A stretch of DNA of 64,000 bases from an uncultured Lachnospiraceae bacterium (GTDB lineage Bacteria; Bacillota; Clostridia; Lachnospirales; Lachnospiraceae), in contig CAJJYZ010000007.1 of assembly GCA_905197485.1 (NCBI GenBank), positions 8,391 to 72,390 of the forward strand, in the 5' to 3' direction. The notes under the pieces were generated by a model that saw only the letters and a list, made by a program, of their open reading frames with translations, did no database searches and was not told where the DNA came from. Position numbers and translations under genes: made by a program. Of this stretch, positions 17,089 through 27,292 are shown piece by piece. Each line of letters begins with the position of its first letter. Within the stretch, counting starts at the first letter, position 1.

Positions 17089-18750
17089 ATGAAGAAGAGA
17101 ATTGTAGCAGCTGTTTTGGCAGCAACAATGGCGGTATCATTGACGGCATGCGGTGGCGGCTCAAGCGACTCGAAGAAACAGGAAGCAGGAAAAACTGAGT
17201 CAAAAGAAGCGACGGTGACGGCGATTATGACAACAGACCCGGATACATTAGATCCAGGTCGTGCTGACGATTCGCAGAAGAACCAGATTGTATTGGAATC
17301 TCAAGAGACTCTGCTTCGATTAATCGACGGAAAATTAACAGAAGCAGGAGCAGAGAGCTATGAAGTGTCTGAAGATGGACTTGTCTATACATTCCATTTA
17401 AGAGACAACAAATATTCAGATGGAGAACCGGTAAAAGCGGAAGACTATGTGAATTCTATTCGAAGAATTTTTGACCCGGAAGTAAACTGTCACAATGCTG
17501 GAATTTTCTATTGCATTAAGGGCGGAGAAGAGTTTAACACCGGAAAAGGAACGAAAGAAGATGTGGGGGCGAAAGCAGTTGATGAAAAAACTTTGGAAAT
17601 CACACTTGTTGAGCCACTCCCATACTTCCCACAGCTATTAACATTCTCTAACGTAACACCAGTTCCGGAAGCAAAAACGGAAGGGGAGAAAAACTCTTCT
17701 TATGGAGCAACAGCAGAAGAACTTGCACAGTCAGGACCATTCTATGTAAAAGAGTGGACAAGAGGTTCCAAAGTTGTATTAGAGAAGAATCCAAATTACT
17801 GGGATGCAAAAAATATCAAACTTGATGAAGTTGAACTTGTACTTGCACAGGATGAAAACACAAGACAGCAGTTGTTTGACCAGAACAAGGTTAATGTGAT
17901 TGAAAACGTAAGCACACAGTATCTTGAGCAGAAACAGGCAGATGTGGATGCTGGAAAAGTACAGTTGATTTCAGGACCACAGCCGCGAAATTCATATATC
18001 TGTTTCAACAATGAAGACCCGAACGGTGTATTTACAAATGAGAAGATTCGTAAAGCATTTGCAATCGCATTCGACAGAGAAGCATATGCAGAGCAGGTTC
18101 TTAGAAAAAATAAAGCAGCGTACTCAGAGATTCCTCCGGGAACAGCCATCGGAACAGAAATTTTCCGCGATAACTATGAAGAACCAATGAAGAAACTTTT
18201 GGAACAGGATGCGAAAGCGCTTCTTGAAGAGGGATTAAAAGAGATTGGAAAAGAGGGGGAAACTCTTGAAATCACATTCTTGCAGAGAAATGCAGACAAT
18301 GGAACAAAAGTTGCATCTGAATTTTATCAGGACCAGTGGCAGAAAAATCTTGGAGTAAAAGTTAATATTGAGACAGCATCTGACAACTCTTCTTTCAACA
18401 ACCAGGTATCAAAAGGATTATATCAGGTATGTGAAACAGGATGGGGAGCTGATTACAACGACCCTATGACATTTATGCAGTGTTACACAACAGGCGATGG
18501 AAACAACCCGGCATTCTTCTCGGATGCGGAGTATGATGAACTTGTAAATGCATGTAAGACAGAGCAGGACAACAAAGTGCGTGGTGATAAATTCGCTCGT
18601 GCAGAAGAAATCCTTACAGTAGAAAAATGTGGTATTTCTCCGGTTACATATACATACGTTAACACTCTTTTAAGCCCGAATTTAAAAGGTGTTTATATTA
18701 ACGGAGCAGGTGGACCGGCACTGGAATTCCGCGATGCTTATGTAGAATAA
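17089..18750 (+). CDS. ABC transporter solute-binding lipoprotein, family 5 (OppA-like)
   Basis: This 553-residue extracytoplasmic protein has a signal peptide with lipobox LTAC and Cys21 as the lipid anchor, followed by a Gly/Ser/Lys linker. The family 5 core is clear: DPDTLDPGRA near 55, the YTFHLRDNKYSDGEPVKAED region near 100-120, and GADYNDPMTFMQ near 450. Family 5 proteins bind oligopeptides, nickel or oligosaccharides. In this operon with two glycosidases and two peptidases, the ligand may be an oligosaccharide or a glycopeptide. A small AGCGC/GCGCT hairpin (17045-17058) lies in the gap before it. Confidence 0.9.
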   Translation: MKKRIVAAVLAATMAVSLTACGGGSSDSKKQEAGKTESKEATVTAIMTTDPDTLDPGRADDSQKNQIVLESQETLLRLIDGKLTEAGAESYEVSEDGLVYTFHLRDNKYSDGEPVKAEDYVNSIRRIFDPEVNCHNAGIFYCIKGGEEFNTGKGTKEDVGAKAVDEKTLEITLVEPLPYFPQLLTFSNVTPVPEAKTEGEKNSSYGATAEELAQSGPFYVKEWTRGSKVVLEKNPNYWDAKNIKLDEVELVLAQDENTRQQLFDQNKVNVIENVSTQYLEQKQADVDAGKVQLISGPQPRNSYICFNNEDPNGVFTNEKIRKAFAIAFDREAYAEQVLRKNKAAYSEIPPGTAIGTEIFRDNYEEPMKKLLEQDAKALLEEGLKEIGKEGETLEITFLQRNADNGTKVASEFYQDQWQKNLGVKVNIETASDNSSFNNQVSKGLYQVCETGWGADYNDPMTFMQCYTTGDGNNPAFFSDAEYDELVNACKTEQDNKVRGDKFARAEEILTVEKCGISPVTYTYVNTLLSPNLKGVYINGAGGPALEFRDAYVE

Positions 18751-18771
18751 TGAATAAAAATGCATCTGACG

Positions 18772-18792
18772 GCGGGAGAATATTTCTCCCGC
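18772..18792 (+). terminator. Intra-operon hairpin between binding protein and permease genes
   Basis: GCGGGAGAA and TTCTCCCGC form a perfect 9-base-pair stem around a TAT loop. There is no T-run, so it is more likely an mRNA-stabilising stem or partial attenuator that keeps the binding protein more abundant than the permeases. Confidence 0.6.
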
Positions 18793-18817
18793 TGTATTAG
18801 AAAGGACAGAAAGCAGA

Positions 18818-19771
18818 ATGGTAAAATATATTGCGAAAAAAATTTTATACATGGTATTTACTCTGTGGATAATTTTAACAGCTACTTTTTTCCTGATGTA
18901 CACTATGCCGGGAGACCCGACACAAGCGTCGACAAAAGTACTTCCGGAGGCAGTGCAGAAAAATTTGGAAGAAAAATGGGGATTGGATAAACCGGTACCG
19001 GAACAATATGTGATTTACTTGAAAAATTTATTACATGGTAACATGGGAGAATCTTATAAAACACCAGGCTTACAGGCGAATCAGGTCATTGAAGAGAGGT
19101 TTCCGGCTTCTTTGAGATTAGGTATCCAAGCTGTAGTAGTAGGTTTGATTCTTGGATTGATTCTTGGAGTTGTGGCAGCGTTAAATCGTGGAAGATGGAT
19201 TGATTTTGTGACGATTTTTATCGCGATTTTGGGAGTATCCATTCCAAGTTTCGTGTTCGCCGCATTGTTACAGAAATATGGAGCAGGCGGATATTTCCCG
19301 ATTGTAGGTTGGTCAACACCGGAAATGGGGATTCTGGAGACATTCCAATATACAGCGTTGCCTACATTGGCAGCTTCCATCGGAGGTATTGCCACATATT
19401 CACGTTTCATGAGGTCGTCGGTTTTGGACGTACTTAACACAGACTATATTTTGTTGGCAAAGGCTAAGGGATGTTCAAAATTTCAGATTGTTACTAGACA
19501 TGTAATGCGAAATGCTCTTACACCAATCATTTCCATTGTTGCTCCACAGATTGCAGGAGTTGTAACGGGTTCGTTTGTAATTGAGCGTATTTTCACAATC
19601 CCTGGACTTGGACGTTATTATGTAGAGAGTGTAAATGGTAGAGATTATCCGATGATTCTTGCGACAACATTATTTTTCTCTATGATTTTTATTGTATGTA
19701 TGGTAGGAATGGATATCTTATATACGATTGTTGACCCGAGAGTTCGAAAGAGTATTATTGAAGGCAAATAG
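18818..19771 (+). CDS. ABC transporter permease, OppB/DppB-like
   Basis: This 317-residue inner membrane protein has six predicted membrane segments. The N-terminal block LWIILTATFFLMYTMPGDP is typical of OppB/DppB. The EAA loop that contacts the ATPases is seen in DYILLAKAKGCSKFQIVTRH near 210-230. It forms the transmembrane channel with the next gene. It starts behind AGAAAGGACAG, 67 bases after the binding-protein gene. Confidence 0.93.
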   Translation: MVKYIAKKILYMVFTLWIILTATFFLMYTMPGDPTQASTKVLPEAVQKNLEEKWGLDKPVPEQYVIYLKNLLHGNMGESYKTPGLQANQVIEERFPASLRLGIQAVVVGLILGLILGVVAALNRGRWIDFVTIFIAILGVSIPSFVFAALLQKYGAGGYFPIVGWSTPEMGILETFQYTALPTLAASIGGIATYSRFMRSSVLDVLNTDYILLAKAKGCSKFQIVTRHVMRNALTPIISIVAPQIAGVVTGSFVIERIFTIPGLGRYYVESVNGRDYPMILATTLFFSMIFIVCMVGMDILYTIVDPRVRKSIIEGK

Positions 19772-19785
19772 AGGAGGAGACATCA

Positions 19786-20715
19786 GTGCAGGAAGTAAAA
19801 GAAAACATGATAGAGGAAATGTTTCAGAAAATTGGTGTGGATGAACAATCATCTGAAACGATTGTGCGTCCGAGTATTTCTTACTGGCAGGACGCGGTTC
19901 GAAGATTGAAAAAGAATAAAGTTGCAATGATTAGCCTCTTTTTTCTTATCTTTATAATTTTGATGTGTATTTTTGCTCCTTATATTTATCCACATCCTTA
20001 TAATGAGCAGAACATCGAAATTACAAATCAGGGACCGACATTGGAACATATATTTGGACTGGATGATTTAGGAAGAGATATTTTCGCAAGAATCTGGATG
20101 GGAGGACGAGTTTCTCTTGCCATTGGAATTGTAGGGGCGCTTGTATCCCTTGTAGTTGGAACGCTTTATGGAGGTATTAGTGGATTCTGCGGAGGAATTG
20201 TAGATGATATTATGATGCGAATATTGGAGGTTCTTGTAGGAATTCCATACATGGTTGTTGTAATCGTAGTGTCATTATGGCTTGGAAAAGGTATGACGTC
20301 TCTTATGATAGCTCTCTGTCTGACGAGTTGGACAGGACTTGCAAGACTTGTCAGAGGTCAGATTATCGAGTTGAAGGAAAGTGAATATGTTATGGCAGCG
20401 AGAGCACTTGGGACACCGCCATTTAAGATTATTGTAAAGCATCTTCTTCCAAATACATTGAGTGTTATTATTATCAATACAACATTTTCGGTACCAAGTT
20501 TTATTTTCTCGGAAGCATTCTTAAGCTTTCTTGGAATGGGCATTCAGCCACCGCTTACAAGCTGGGGAGCAATGGCAGCTCTTGGACAGCAGCAAATGAC
20601 ATATTACCCGCACGAATTGATTTTCCCGGCGCTTGCAATTTCAGTTACAATGCTGGCGTTTAATTTGTTAGGTGACGGACTTCGTGATGCGTTCGACCCG
20701 AAACTGCGTCAGTAA
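19786..20715 (+). CDS. ABC transporter permease, OppC/DppC-like
   Basis: This 309-residue protein is the second channel subunit. It has an OppC-type N-terminal cytoplasmic segment, a first membrane helix (about 45-68), the GLDDLGRDIFARIWMGGRVS signature near 87-106 and the EAA loop EYVMAARALGTPPFKIIVKH near 202-221. The start is GTG behind GAGGAGGAGA. The gene lies 14 bases after the first permease gene, and the two should be co-translated. Confidence 0.93.
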   Translation: MQEVKENMIEEMFQKIGVDEQSSETIVRPSISYWQDAVRRLKKNKVAMISLFFLIFIILMCIFAPYIYPHPYNEQNIEITNQGPTLEHIFGLDDLGRDIFARIWMGGRVSLAIGIVGALVSLVVGTLYGGISGFCGGIVDDIMMRILEVLVGIPYMVVVIVVSLWLGKGMTSLMIALCLTSWTGLARLVRGQIIELKESEYVMAARALGTPPFKIIVKHLLPNTLSVIIINTTFSVPSFIFSEAFLSFLGMGIQPPLTSWGAMAALGQQQMTYYPHELIFPALAISVTMLAFNLLGDGLRDAFDPKLRQ

Positions 20716-20732
20716 GATGAGGAGGTATTAAG

Positions 20733-21764
20733 ATGAGCGAACATTTATTAGATATCAAAGACCTGAAAGTCTCCTTCCATACTTATGCAGGCGAGGTTCA
20801 GGCAGTCAGAGGAATTTCTTTCCATGTAAATCCGGGAGAATGTATGGCAATCGTAGGAGAGTCAGGCTCCGGAAAAACGGTTTCTTCCAAAGCAGTTCTT
20901 GGCTTAATTGCAGAGCCACCCGGAGAAATAAAGAAAGGCAGCCAGATTTTATTCGAAGGCAAAAATATTTTAGATTTTACAGAGAAGGAATGGAGAAATT
21001 TTCGTGGAAAAGAAGCCGCAATGATTTTTCAGGACCCAATGACTTCTTTAAACCCGACAATGAAAGTCGGAAAACAAATTATGGAGAGTATTCTGCTTCA
21101 CAACGACGTCAGTAAAAGTGAAGCAAAAGAGCAGGCGATAGAACTTTTGAGGAAAGTAAATATTCCGAATCCGGAAGACCGTCTGAACCAATATCCATAT
21201 GAGTTTTCCGGTGGAATGAGACAGCGTGTCGTAATTGCAATCGCGCTTGCATGCAATCCAAAGCTGATGATTGCAGACGAACCGACAACAGCTCTTGACG
21301 TGACAATTCAGGCTCAGATTATGAAACTTTTGAAAGAAATTCAGGAGAAAAATAATACGGCAATTGTAATGATTACACATGACCTTGGAGTTGTGGCAGG
21401 AATGGCAGAATATATTACGGTCATGTATGCCGGATGCATTGTGGAGCAAGGGCGGGTAGAAGAAATCTTTGATAATCCACAACATCCTTATACATATGCA
21501 CTTCTGAAGGCAGTTCCCAATATGGAGAATGAAAATAAGTCGGAGCTTCAAATTATTCCTGGGACCCCTCCGGATTTGATTCAGCCGCCGAAAGGATGCG
21601 GATTTGCGAGCCGTTGCAAACACTGCATGGCTATTTGTAAAGAGCGGGCACCAGAGTATACACAAGTATCTGAATCACACAAGGCAGCATGCTGGCTGCA
21701 TCATCCGATGGCAAAGAAGGTGCTTGGTACAGACGATATAAGGAAGGTGTTTGAAGATGAATAG
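20733..21764 (+). CDS. ABC transporter ATP-binding protein, OppD/DppD-like
   Basis: This 343-residue ATPase has Walker A GESGSGKT near 44, signature SGGMRQR near 160, Walker B LMIADEPT near 180 and the switch histidine in ITHDLG. The C-terminal oligopeptide/dipeptide extension with four cysteines (CGFASRCKHCMAIC, near 288-302) may bind an iron-sulfur cluster, as seen in related importers. It powers the permease pair upstream. Its end overlaps the next ATPase gene by 8 bases. Confidence 0.93.
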   Translation: MSEHLLDIKDLKVSFHTYAGEVQAVRGISFHVNPGECMAIVGESGSGKTVSSKAVLGLIAEPPGEIKKGSQILFEGKNILDFTEKEWRNFRGKEAAMIFQDPMTSLNPTMKVGKQIMESILLHNDVSKSEAKEQAIELLRKVNIPNPEDRLNQYPYEFSGGMRQRVVIAIALACNPKLMIADEPTTALDVTIQAQIMKLLKEIQEKNNTAIVMITHDLGVVAGMAEYITVMYAGCIVEQGRVEEIFDNPQHPYTYALLKAVPNMENENKSELQIIPGTPPDLIQPPKGCGFASRCKHCMAICKERAPEYTQVSESHKAACWLHHPMAKKVLGTDDIRKVFEDE

Positions 21765-22728
21765 AGAGAATAAAGAAGTATTAGTTCATGTGGCTCATAT
21801 GAAAAAATATTTTCAAGTTCGTAAAAAGAGCGTATTGAAAGCTGTGGATGATGTTTCTTTTGATATTTATAAAGGTGAGACATTAGGGCTTGTAGGAGAA
21901 TCGGGATGTGGAAAGACAACGTGTGGACGAACTGTTTTGGGATTATATCCTATCACAGACGGTGTGGTAGAGTATGAAGGGAAAGATGTGACTAAAATCG
22001 GGAAAGAAGATGAAAAATGGTTTAAAAAACGTGCACAGATGATTTTCCAGGACCCATATGCATCCTTGAATCCACGAATGACAGTCGGAGATATTATTTC
22101 GGAAGGAATGGAGAACTTTGAACTTTATAAAAATCCGGACGAGAGAAAAGCGAGAATCCACGAATTGCTTCAACTTGTAGGGTTGAATAAGGAACACGCT
22201 TCCAGATTTCCGCATGAATTTTCCGGAGGACAGCGGCAGCGTATTGGAATTGCAAGGGCGCTTGCGGTGGAACCGGAATTTATCGTTTGTGATGAGCCTA
22301 TTTCCGCTTTGGATGTTTCTATTCAGGCACAGGTTGTGAATCTTCTTGTAAAGTTGCAAAAAGAGCTGGGACTTACATATTTATTCATTGCACATGACCT
22401 TTCTATGGTAAAACATATTTCTGACCGGGTTGGAGTTATGTATATGGGACATATTGTGGAACTTGCAGATAGCAATGAATTGTATGCCAATCCACAGCAC
22501 CCTTATACGAAAGCATTGTTAAGTGCAATTCCAATCCCGAATCCGGAAAAAGAGAAGAATAAAGTTGTTCTCCCGCTGGAAGGAGAGGTAGGAAGCCCAA
22601 TCGATTGCGGACCGGGATGTCGTTTTGCGAGTCGCTGTAAGTATGCGACAGAACATTGCAAAAATGCGACTCCAGAATTGAAAGAGATTTCAGAAGGACA
22701 CTATGTGGCATGTCATTTATTTGAATAG
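21757..22728 (+). CDS. ABC transporter ATP-binding protein, OppF/DppF-like
   Basis: This 323-residue partner ATPase has Walker A GESGCGKT near 48, signature SGGQRQR near 153, Walker B FIVCDEPI and the switch histidine in IAHDLS. It shares the cysteine-bearing C-terminal extension (CGPGCRFASRC). The ATG at 21757 is preferred to an in-frame TTG at 21751 since AAGGAAGG is 9 bases before it. The start overlaps the end of the OppD-like gene, giving coupled translation of the two ATPases. Confidence 0.93.
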   Translation: MNRENKEVLVHVAHMKKYFQVRKKSVLKAVDDVSFDIYKGETLGLVGESGCGKTTCGRTVLGLYPITDGVVEYEGKDVTKIGKEDEKWFKKRAQMIFQDPYASLNPRMTVGDIISEGMENFELYKNPDERKARIHELLQLVGLNKEHASRFPHEFSGGQRQRIGIARALAVEPEFIVCDEPISALDVSIQAQVVNLLVKLQKELGLTYLFIAHDLSMVKHISDRVGVMYMGHIVELADSNELYANPQHPYTKALLSAIPIPNPEKEKNKVVLPLEGEVGSPIDCGPGCRFASRCKYATEHCKNATPELKEISEGHYVACHLFE

Positions 22729-22738
22729 ATTATATTGA

Positions 22739-22780
22739 AAAATGTTGCACTTACGTTTTACAATGTTAGTGTAACATTTT
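22739..22780 (+). terminator. Intra-operon stem-loop after the importer genes
   Basis: AAAATGTTGCACT pairs with AGTGTAACATTTT, with one wobble pair and a loop of about 16 bases. The right arm ends in TTTT. It may partly stop transcription or protect the importer mRNA, lowering expression of the peptidase and mannosidase genes. Confidence 0.5.
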
Positions 22781-22814
22781 GTCTTCAAAGAGAGTGAAAG
22801 AGGAGGATGTACGC

Positions 22815-24119
22815 ATGAAAAATATTGAAAACAGTATCTATGAGAATCAGGATAAGATTATAGAGGTGATTCGTAAGGGGATTCAGATTCCAAGCGTAAA
22901 GGGAGAGCCACAGGAAAACGCACCTTACGGAGAAAATGTAAAAAGAATGTTGGAATTTGCATTGGAACTTGGCGAATCATGGGGATTAAAAACAAAAAAT
23001 GTGGATGGAAGAGCCGGTTGGGTAGAAATAGGAGAAGGGGACAGCATGGTAGCAATTCTCGGACATCTGGACGTCGTACCAGAAGGGAATGGCTGGGAGT
23101 ATGAGCCGTATGGTGCGGAAGTACATGATGAAATCCTTTTTGGACGAGGGGTTGCAGATGATAAAGGACCTACTTTAGGAGCGATGTATGCCCTGAAACT
23201 CATAAAAGATGCGGGAATACCATTGAAGAAGAGAATACGAGTGATTTTCGGTATGGATGAAGAAAACGGTTCTTCTTGTATTAAACATTATATTGCATGT
23301 GGGGAAGAGATTCCGGAAGCAGGATTTACGCCGGATGCAGAATATCCGCTTATTTTCTTTGAAAAGGGAATTGTGAATGTGAAGGTTGGAAAAACAGATG
23401 GTATCGAGAAAGACGATACGGTTCAGAGTATAAAAGCCGGGTTAGCAGGAAATATCGTTCCTCCAAAATGTACGCTTGTGAAAAAGGACGGAGAATGTGT
23501 GGAAATATTGGGAAGAGAGGCACATGCAAGTACGCCTTGGCTCGGAGAGAGCGCAGTTTTGAATATGGTTCCCGTTTTAAAGGAGATGAATCCGCAAGGT
23601 GATGTGGCAAAATTGCTGCAATTCCTTTCTGAAAAAATGGAAAAGGAAGCGAATGGAAAGAATCTCGGAATTTATTATCAGGATGACGAGACAGGAGTTA
23701 CGACAGTCAATCTCGGTATGCTGACATATTCAGAAGAACAATTAGAGTTGGACCTTGACATCAGATATCCGAAGACTGGAGATGCGGACACTATTTTAAA
23801 GAAAGTAAAGGAAGCTGTAGAGTCATGTGGTCTGGAAATTTTAGCAACAAAGAAGACGGATATGTTGTATGTTCCGAAGGAATCCAATGTGGTGCAAAAA
23901 CTGATGAATGTGTACAAAGAGGTTACTGGGGATGAAAGTGAAGCGCTGGCAATCGGTGGAGGAACTTATGCGAAAATGTTCCCGAATATGGTAGCTTTTG
24001 GACCGATTTTTCCTGGAATGACGGCAAGAATTCATCAGGCGAATGAGCAGATAGAGATTGAAAAGCTTATGAAATCTATTGTGATTTCAGCGAAAGGTAT
24101 ATTGGCATTGGCAGAATAG
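22815..24119 (+). CDS. pepV: Dipeptidase PepV-like (M20 family)
   Basis: This 434-residue cytoplasmic metallopeptidase splits dipeptides. Metal-binding motifs are intact: GHLDVVPEG near 87-95, GRGVADDKGPTLG near 113-125, MDEENGSS near 151 and PDAEYPL near 174. The gap between catalytic and lid domains matches PepV/Sapep enzymes. The ATG at 22815 is chosen because AGGAGG is 8 bases before it; an in-frame ATG at 22779 lacks such a site. A dipeptidase inside a glycosidase operon suggests that the imported material contains peptide. Confidence 0.85.
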   Translation: MKNIENSIYENQDKIIEVIRKGIQIPSVKGEPQENAPYGENVKRMLEFALELGESWGLKTKNVDGRAGWVEIGEGDSMVAILGHLDVVPEGNGWEYEPYGAEVHDEILFGRGVADDKGPTLGAMYALKLIKDAGIPLKKRIRVIFGMDEENGSSCIKHYIACGEEIPEAGFTPDAEYPLIFFEKGIVNVKVGKTDGIEKDDTVQSIKAGLAGNIVPPKCTLVKKDGECVEILGREAHASTPWLGESAVLNMVPVLKEMNPQGDVAKLLQFLSEKMEKEANGKNLGIYYQDDETGVTTVNLGMLTYSEEQLELDLDIRYPKTGDADTILKKVKEAVESCGLEILATKKTDMLYVPKESNVVQKLMNVYKEVTGDESEALAIGGGTYAKMFPNMVAFGPIFPGMTARIHQANEQIEIEKLMKSIVISAKGILALAE

Positions 24120-24138
24120 GAACATGTAGGAGGATAGT

Positions 24139-27100
24139 ATGAGCATACTGTTTGAATTAGAAAGAATGGAAAGACTCGTGCAGGATATCGAAAAATTAAG
24201 ATGTCCAATCAGCATTCCGATTCAAAACTATAAAATGTATGAGGGAAAATTGAAAGATGGAGAAAAATGTGACATTGAGGATTGGCAGGATTACAGAATA
24301 GATACTCCATGGAATACATTGGATTCCCATCGATGGCTTCGTACAACGATTGTGATTCCGGAAGAAATGAATGGGAAACATGTGGAAATGCAATTGATTT
24401 CCGGGAGAGAGGGACAATGGGACGCAACGAATCCGCAGATGCTTTTCTATGTGAATCAACAATTGATTCAAGGTGTGGATGTGAATCACCGGGAAGTGAC
24501 TATTTCCAAGGAAGCGAAAGCAGGAGAAACGTATGAAATTGCGATGTTGATTTATAGCGGTTCTGTTCCGGGAGATTTGATATTCAGGAGTAATCTGATT
24601 ATGATTGACGATGAAGTACAGAAATTTTATTATGATTTTTCTGTTCCGGTACAGAGTGCAAGAGTTTTAAAGAAGAGCGATGAAGAAAACTGCAGGAGAA
24701 TTCTGAAGAAGTTGGATGCTGCGGCGAATGCGGTGGATTTGAGAAAACCGTATAGTGAAGTCTTTTATGATTCTTTAAAGGCGGCGGATGAATTTCTGAT
24801 AAAAGAATTTTATTCGACAGTAAATCAGGAAGCTCCGGTTGTAAGTGCGATTGGACATACCCATATTGACATCGCATGGCTTTGGACTGTGGAGCAGACG
24901 AGAGAAAAAGTTCTGAGAAGTTTCTCGACGGTATTGCGTCTGATGGAGCAGTATCCGGACTACAAATTTATGTCAAGCCAGCCGATTTTATATCAGTTTG
25001 TAAAAGAACAAGAACCGGAGATGTATGAGGCAATCAAACAAAGAGTGCGGGAAGGACGTTGGGAAGTAGACGGAGCGATGTGGCTGGAAGCAGACTGTAA
25101 CCTAACCGGAGGAGAATCCTTGGTAAGACAGATTATTAAAGGAGAAAAATTCTTTGAGGAAGAGTTTGGAATTTCCAGTAAATCTTTGTGGCTTCCGGAT
25201 GTATTCGGATACTCTGCAGCATTGCCACAGATTTTAAAACGCTCAGGGATTCCGTACTTCATGACAACGAAAATTGCATGGAATCAATATAATCAGCTCC
25301 CGAACGATACGTTTATGTGGAAAGGAATCGATGGAAGCGAAGTGTTTGTCTTTATGCCGACAGCATGTGATTTCGATAAGACGTTGGGATTAAACGTATC
25401 TTTTACGGATACAAGAAATACAACAACATATACGGGAATCATTAATCCGAACATGGCGCTTGGTACATTTAAACGCTTCCAGAACCGCGATTTGACGGAA
25501 GACACGATTATGTTATTCGGATTCGGAGACGGAGGCGGAGGTCCGACAAAAGAAATGTTGGAAAACGCCGAGAGACTTCGTTATGGTATGCCGGGGATTC
25601 CGAGAATTGAACAGGAATTTGAAAGAGAATTTTTTGACCGTACTTATGAGAAGATTGCAAGGCTTCCGGATATGCCAAAATGGAATGGGGAGTTGTATTT
25701 TGAATATCATAGAGGAACGTTGACATCCATCGGAAAGAACAAGCGATATAACAGGAAAAGTGAAATTCTCTATACGCAATTGGAAACATTGGCTTCCATG
25801 TTGAAGGAAAAAGGTGTGGAATATCCGAAAGAAGTGATTGAGCGCGGATGGGAGATTCTTCTTTTGAATCAATTTCATGATATCATTCCGGGGAGTGCGA
25901 TTGAAGAAGTCTACGTTCAGAGTGATAAAGAATACGAGGAGATACTTTCTAAGGGAAAAGAAACATTACAGACAATTGCGGAGCAAGGCGCAAAGACGAT
26001 TAGTACGGGAAAGCAGGCAATTGTAGTCTACAACACGCAGGGCTATATGAGAAACGATGTTGTTCTTGTGGAAGGTCTGGAAGATGTAGAGATTGAAAAA
26101 ATTACAGACGAAGAAGGAACAGAACTTCCATTCCAGAAAACATCGGAAGGTAAGATTGTATTTTATGCGGAAGGAATTCCGAAACTCGGCTGCAAAGTAT
26201 TTTATTATGCGACGGGTACAGGAAGAAAAGAAACATGCGAGTGGAACGGACAGTTTGAAAATGATTTTTATCAAGTTGTATTTGATGAACAGATGGAGAT
26301 TACGTCCTTAATTGAGAAGACAACAGGTAGGGAATTCATCCAGGAGGGCAAGAGAGGAAATGAGCTTGTAACCTATGAAGACAGACCGATGAACTGGGAC
26401 AATTGGGATGTGGATGTATTCTATAAGAAGAAACCATATTTTGCGGATAAAGTTTCGGATATTCGGATTCTGGAAGATGGTAAAATAAGAAAAACATTGG
26501 AAATCACAAAACAGTTTGCGGATTCTGTCGTAACGCAGAAGATTCATCTGTATCATGCCATTCCTAGGATTGATTTCGAGACGCATGCGGATTGGAAAGA
26601 ACATAATGTGTTGCTGAGAGTGAATTTCCCGGTGGATGTGAATACAACGAAGGCAACCTATGAAATTCAGTTTGGAAACGTGGAAAGAGAAACAACGAAC
26701 AATCACAGTTGGGATACGGCAAAATTCGAGGCATGTGGACATAAGTGGGCGGACCTTTCCGAAGACAATAACGGAATCAGTCTTCTGAATGACTGTAAAT
26801 ATGGGTATGGAATCAAAGATGGAAACTTATCGCTGACATTAATTAAAGCCGGTACCTATCCGAATGAAAACGCCGATATCGGGGAACATGATTTTGTATA
26901 TTCTATTTATCCACATGCAGGAAGATGGCAGGAAGCTGAGACAGTAGAAATGGCATATAATTTAAACGTACCGCCGGTTGTTGTTTTGCAGAATCAGAAT
27001 GAGGGCGAAAAATCCGAAAATGGATTTTTAGCATGCGATGCGGACAACTGTTTTATCGAAGTTATCAAAGAGGCGGAGGATGGAGACGGCACAATTATCC

Positions 27101-27276
27101 GTATGTATGAGAATAAAAACAGACATACAAAGGCGAGAATCGCTCTTCCGGAGTCTGTCAAACAAGTATATGAATGTAATCTTCGAGAACAAAACGAAAG
27201 AGAATTGGAAGTGAACGAACATACGCTGGAAGTCATATTGAAACCATACGAGATTAAAACATACAGATTCTTATAA
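24139..27276 (+). CDS. GH38 alpha-mannosidase
   Basis: This 1045-residue zinc-dependent retaining enzyme removes alpha-linked mannose. The zinc cluster is HTHID (His240, His242, Asp244). The nucleophile is Asp354 in WLPDVFGYS, and the second zinc histidine lies in LLNQFHDIIPGS near 580. GAMWLEADCNLTGGES and the C-terminal beta-domains are typical of bacterial cytosolic GH38. No signal peptide is present, so substrates must be imported. The free mannose fits the isomerase and fructokinase two and three genes downstream. Linkage preference cannot be read. Confidence 0.93.
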   Translation: MSILFELERMERLVQDIEKLRCPISIPIQNYKMYEGKLKDGEKCDIEDWQDYRIDTPWNTLDSHRWLRTTIVIPEEMNGKHVEMQLISGREGQWDATNPQMLFYVNQQLIQGVDVNHREVTISKEAKAGETYEIAMLIYSGSVPGDLIFRSNLIMIDDEVQKFYYDFSVPVQSARVLKKSDEENCRRILKKLDAAANAVDLRKPYSEVFYDSLKAADEFLIKEFYSTVNQEAPVVSAIGHTHIDIAWLWTVEQTREKVLRSFSTVLRLMEQYPDYKFMSSQPILYQFVKEQEPEMYEAIKQRVREGRWEVDGAMWLEADCNLTGGESLVRQIIKGEKFFEEEFGISSKSLWLPDVFGYSAALPQILKRSGIPYFMTTKIAWNQYNQLPNDTFMWKGIDGSEVFVFMPTACDFDKTLGLNVSFTDTRNTTTYTGIINPNMALGTFKRFQNRDLTEDTIMLFGFGDGGGGPTKEMLENAERLRYGMPGIPRIEQEFEREFFDRTYEKIARLPDMPKWNGELYFEYHRGTLTSIGKNKRYNRKSEILYTQLETLASMLKEKGVEYPKEVIERGWEILLLNQFHDIIPGSAIEEVYVQSDKEYEEILSKGKETLQTIAEQGAKTISTGKQAIVVYNTQGYMRNDVVLVEGLEDVEIEKITDEEGTELPFQKTSEGKIVFYAEGIPKLGCKVFYYATGTGRKETCEWNGQFENDFYQVVFDEQMEITSLIEKTTGREFIQEGKRGNELVTYEDRPMNWDNWDVDVFYKKKPYFADKVSDIRILEDGKIRKTLEITKQFADSVVTQKIHLYHAIPRIDFETHADWKEHNVLLRVNFPVDVNTTKATYEIQFGNVERETTNNHSWDTAKFEACGHKWADLSEDNNGISLLNDCKYGYGIKDGNLSLTLIKAGTYPNENADIGEHDFVYSIYPHAGRWQEAETVEMAYNLNVPPVVVLQNQNEGEKSENGFLACDADNCFIEVIKEAEDGDGTIIRMYENKNRHTKARIALPESVKQVYECNLREQNERELEVNEHTLEVILKPYEIKTYRFL

Positions 27277-27292
27277 TATGGGAGGAAAGAAG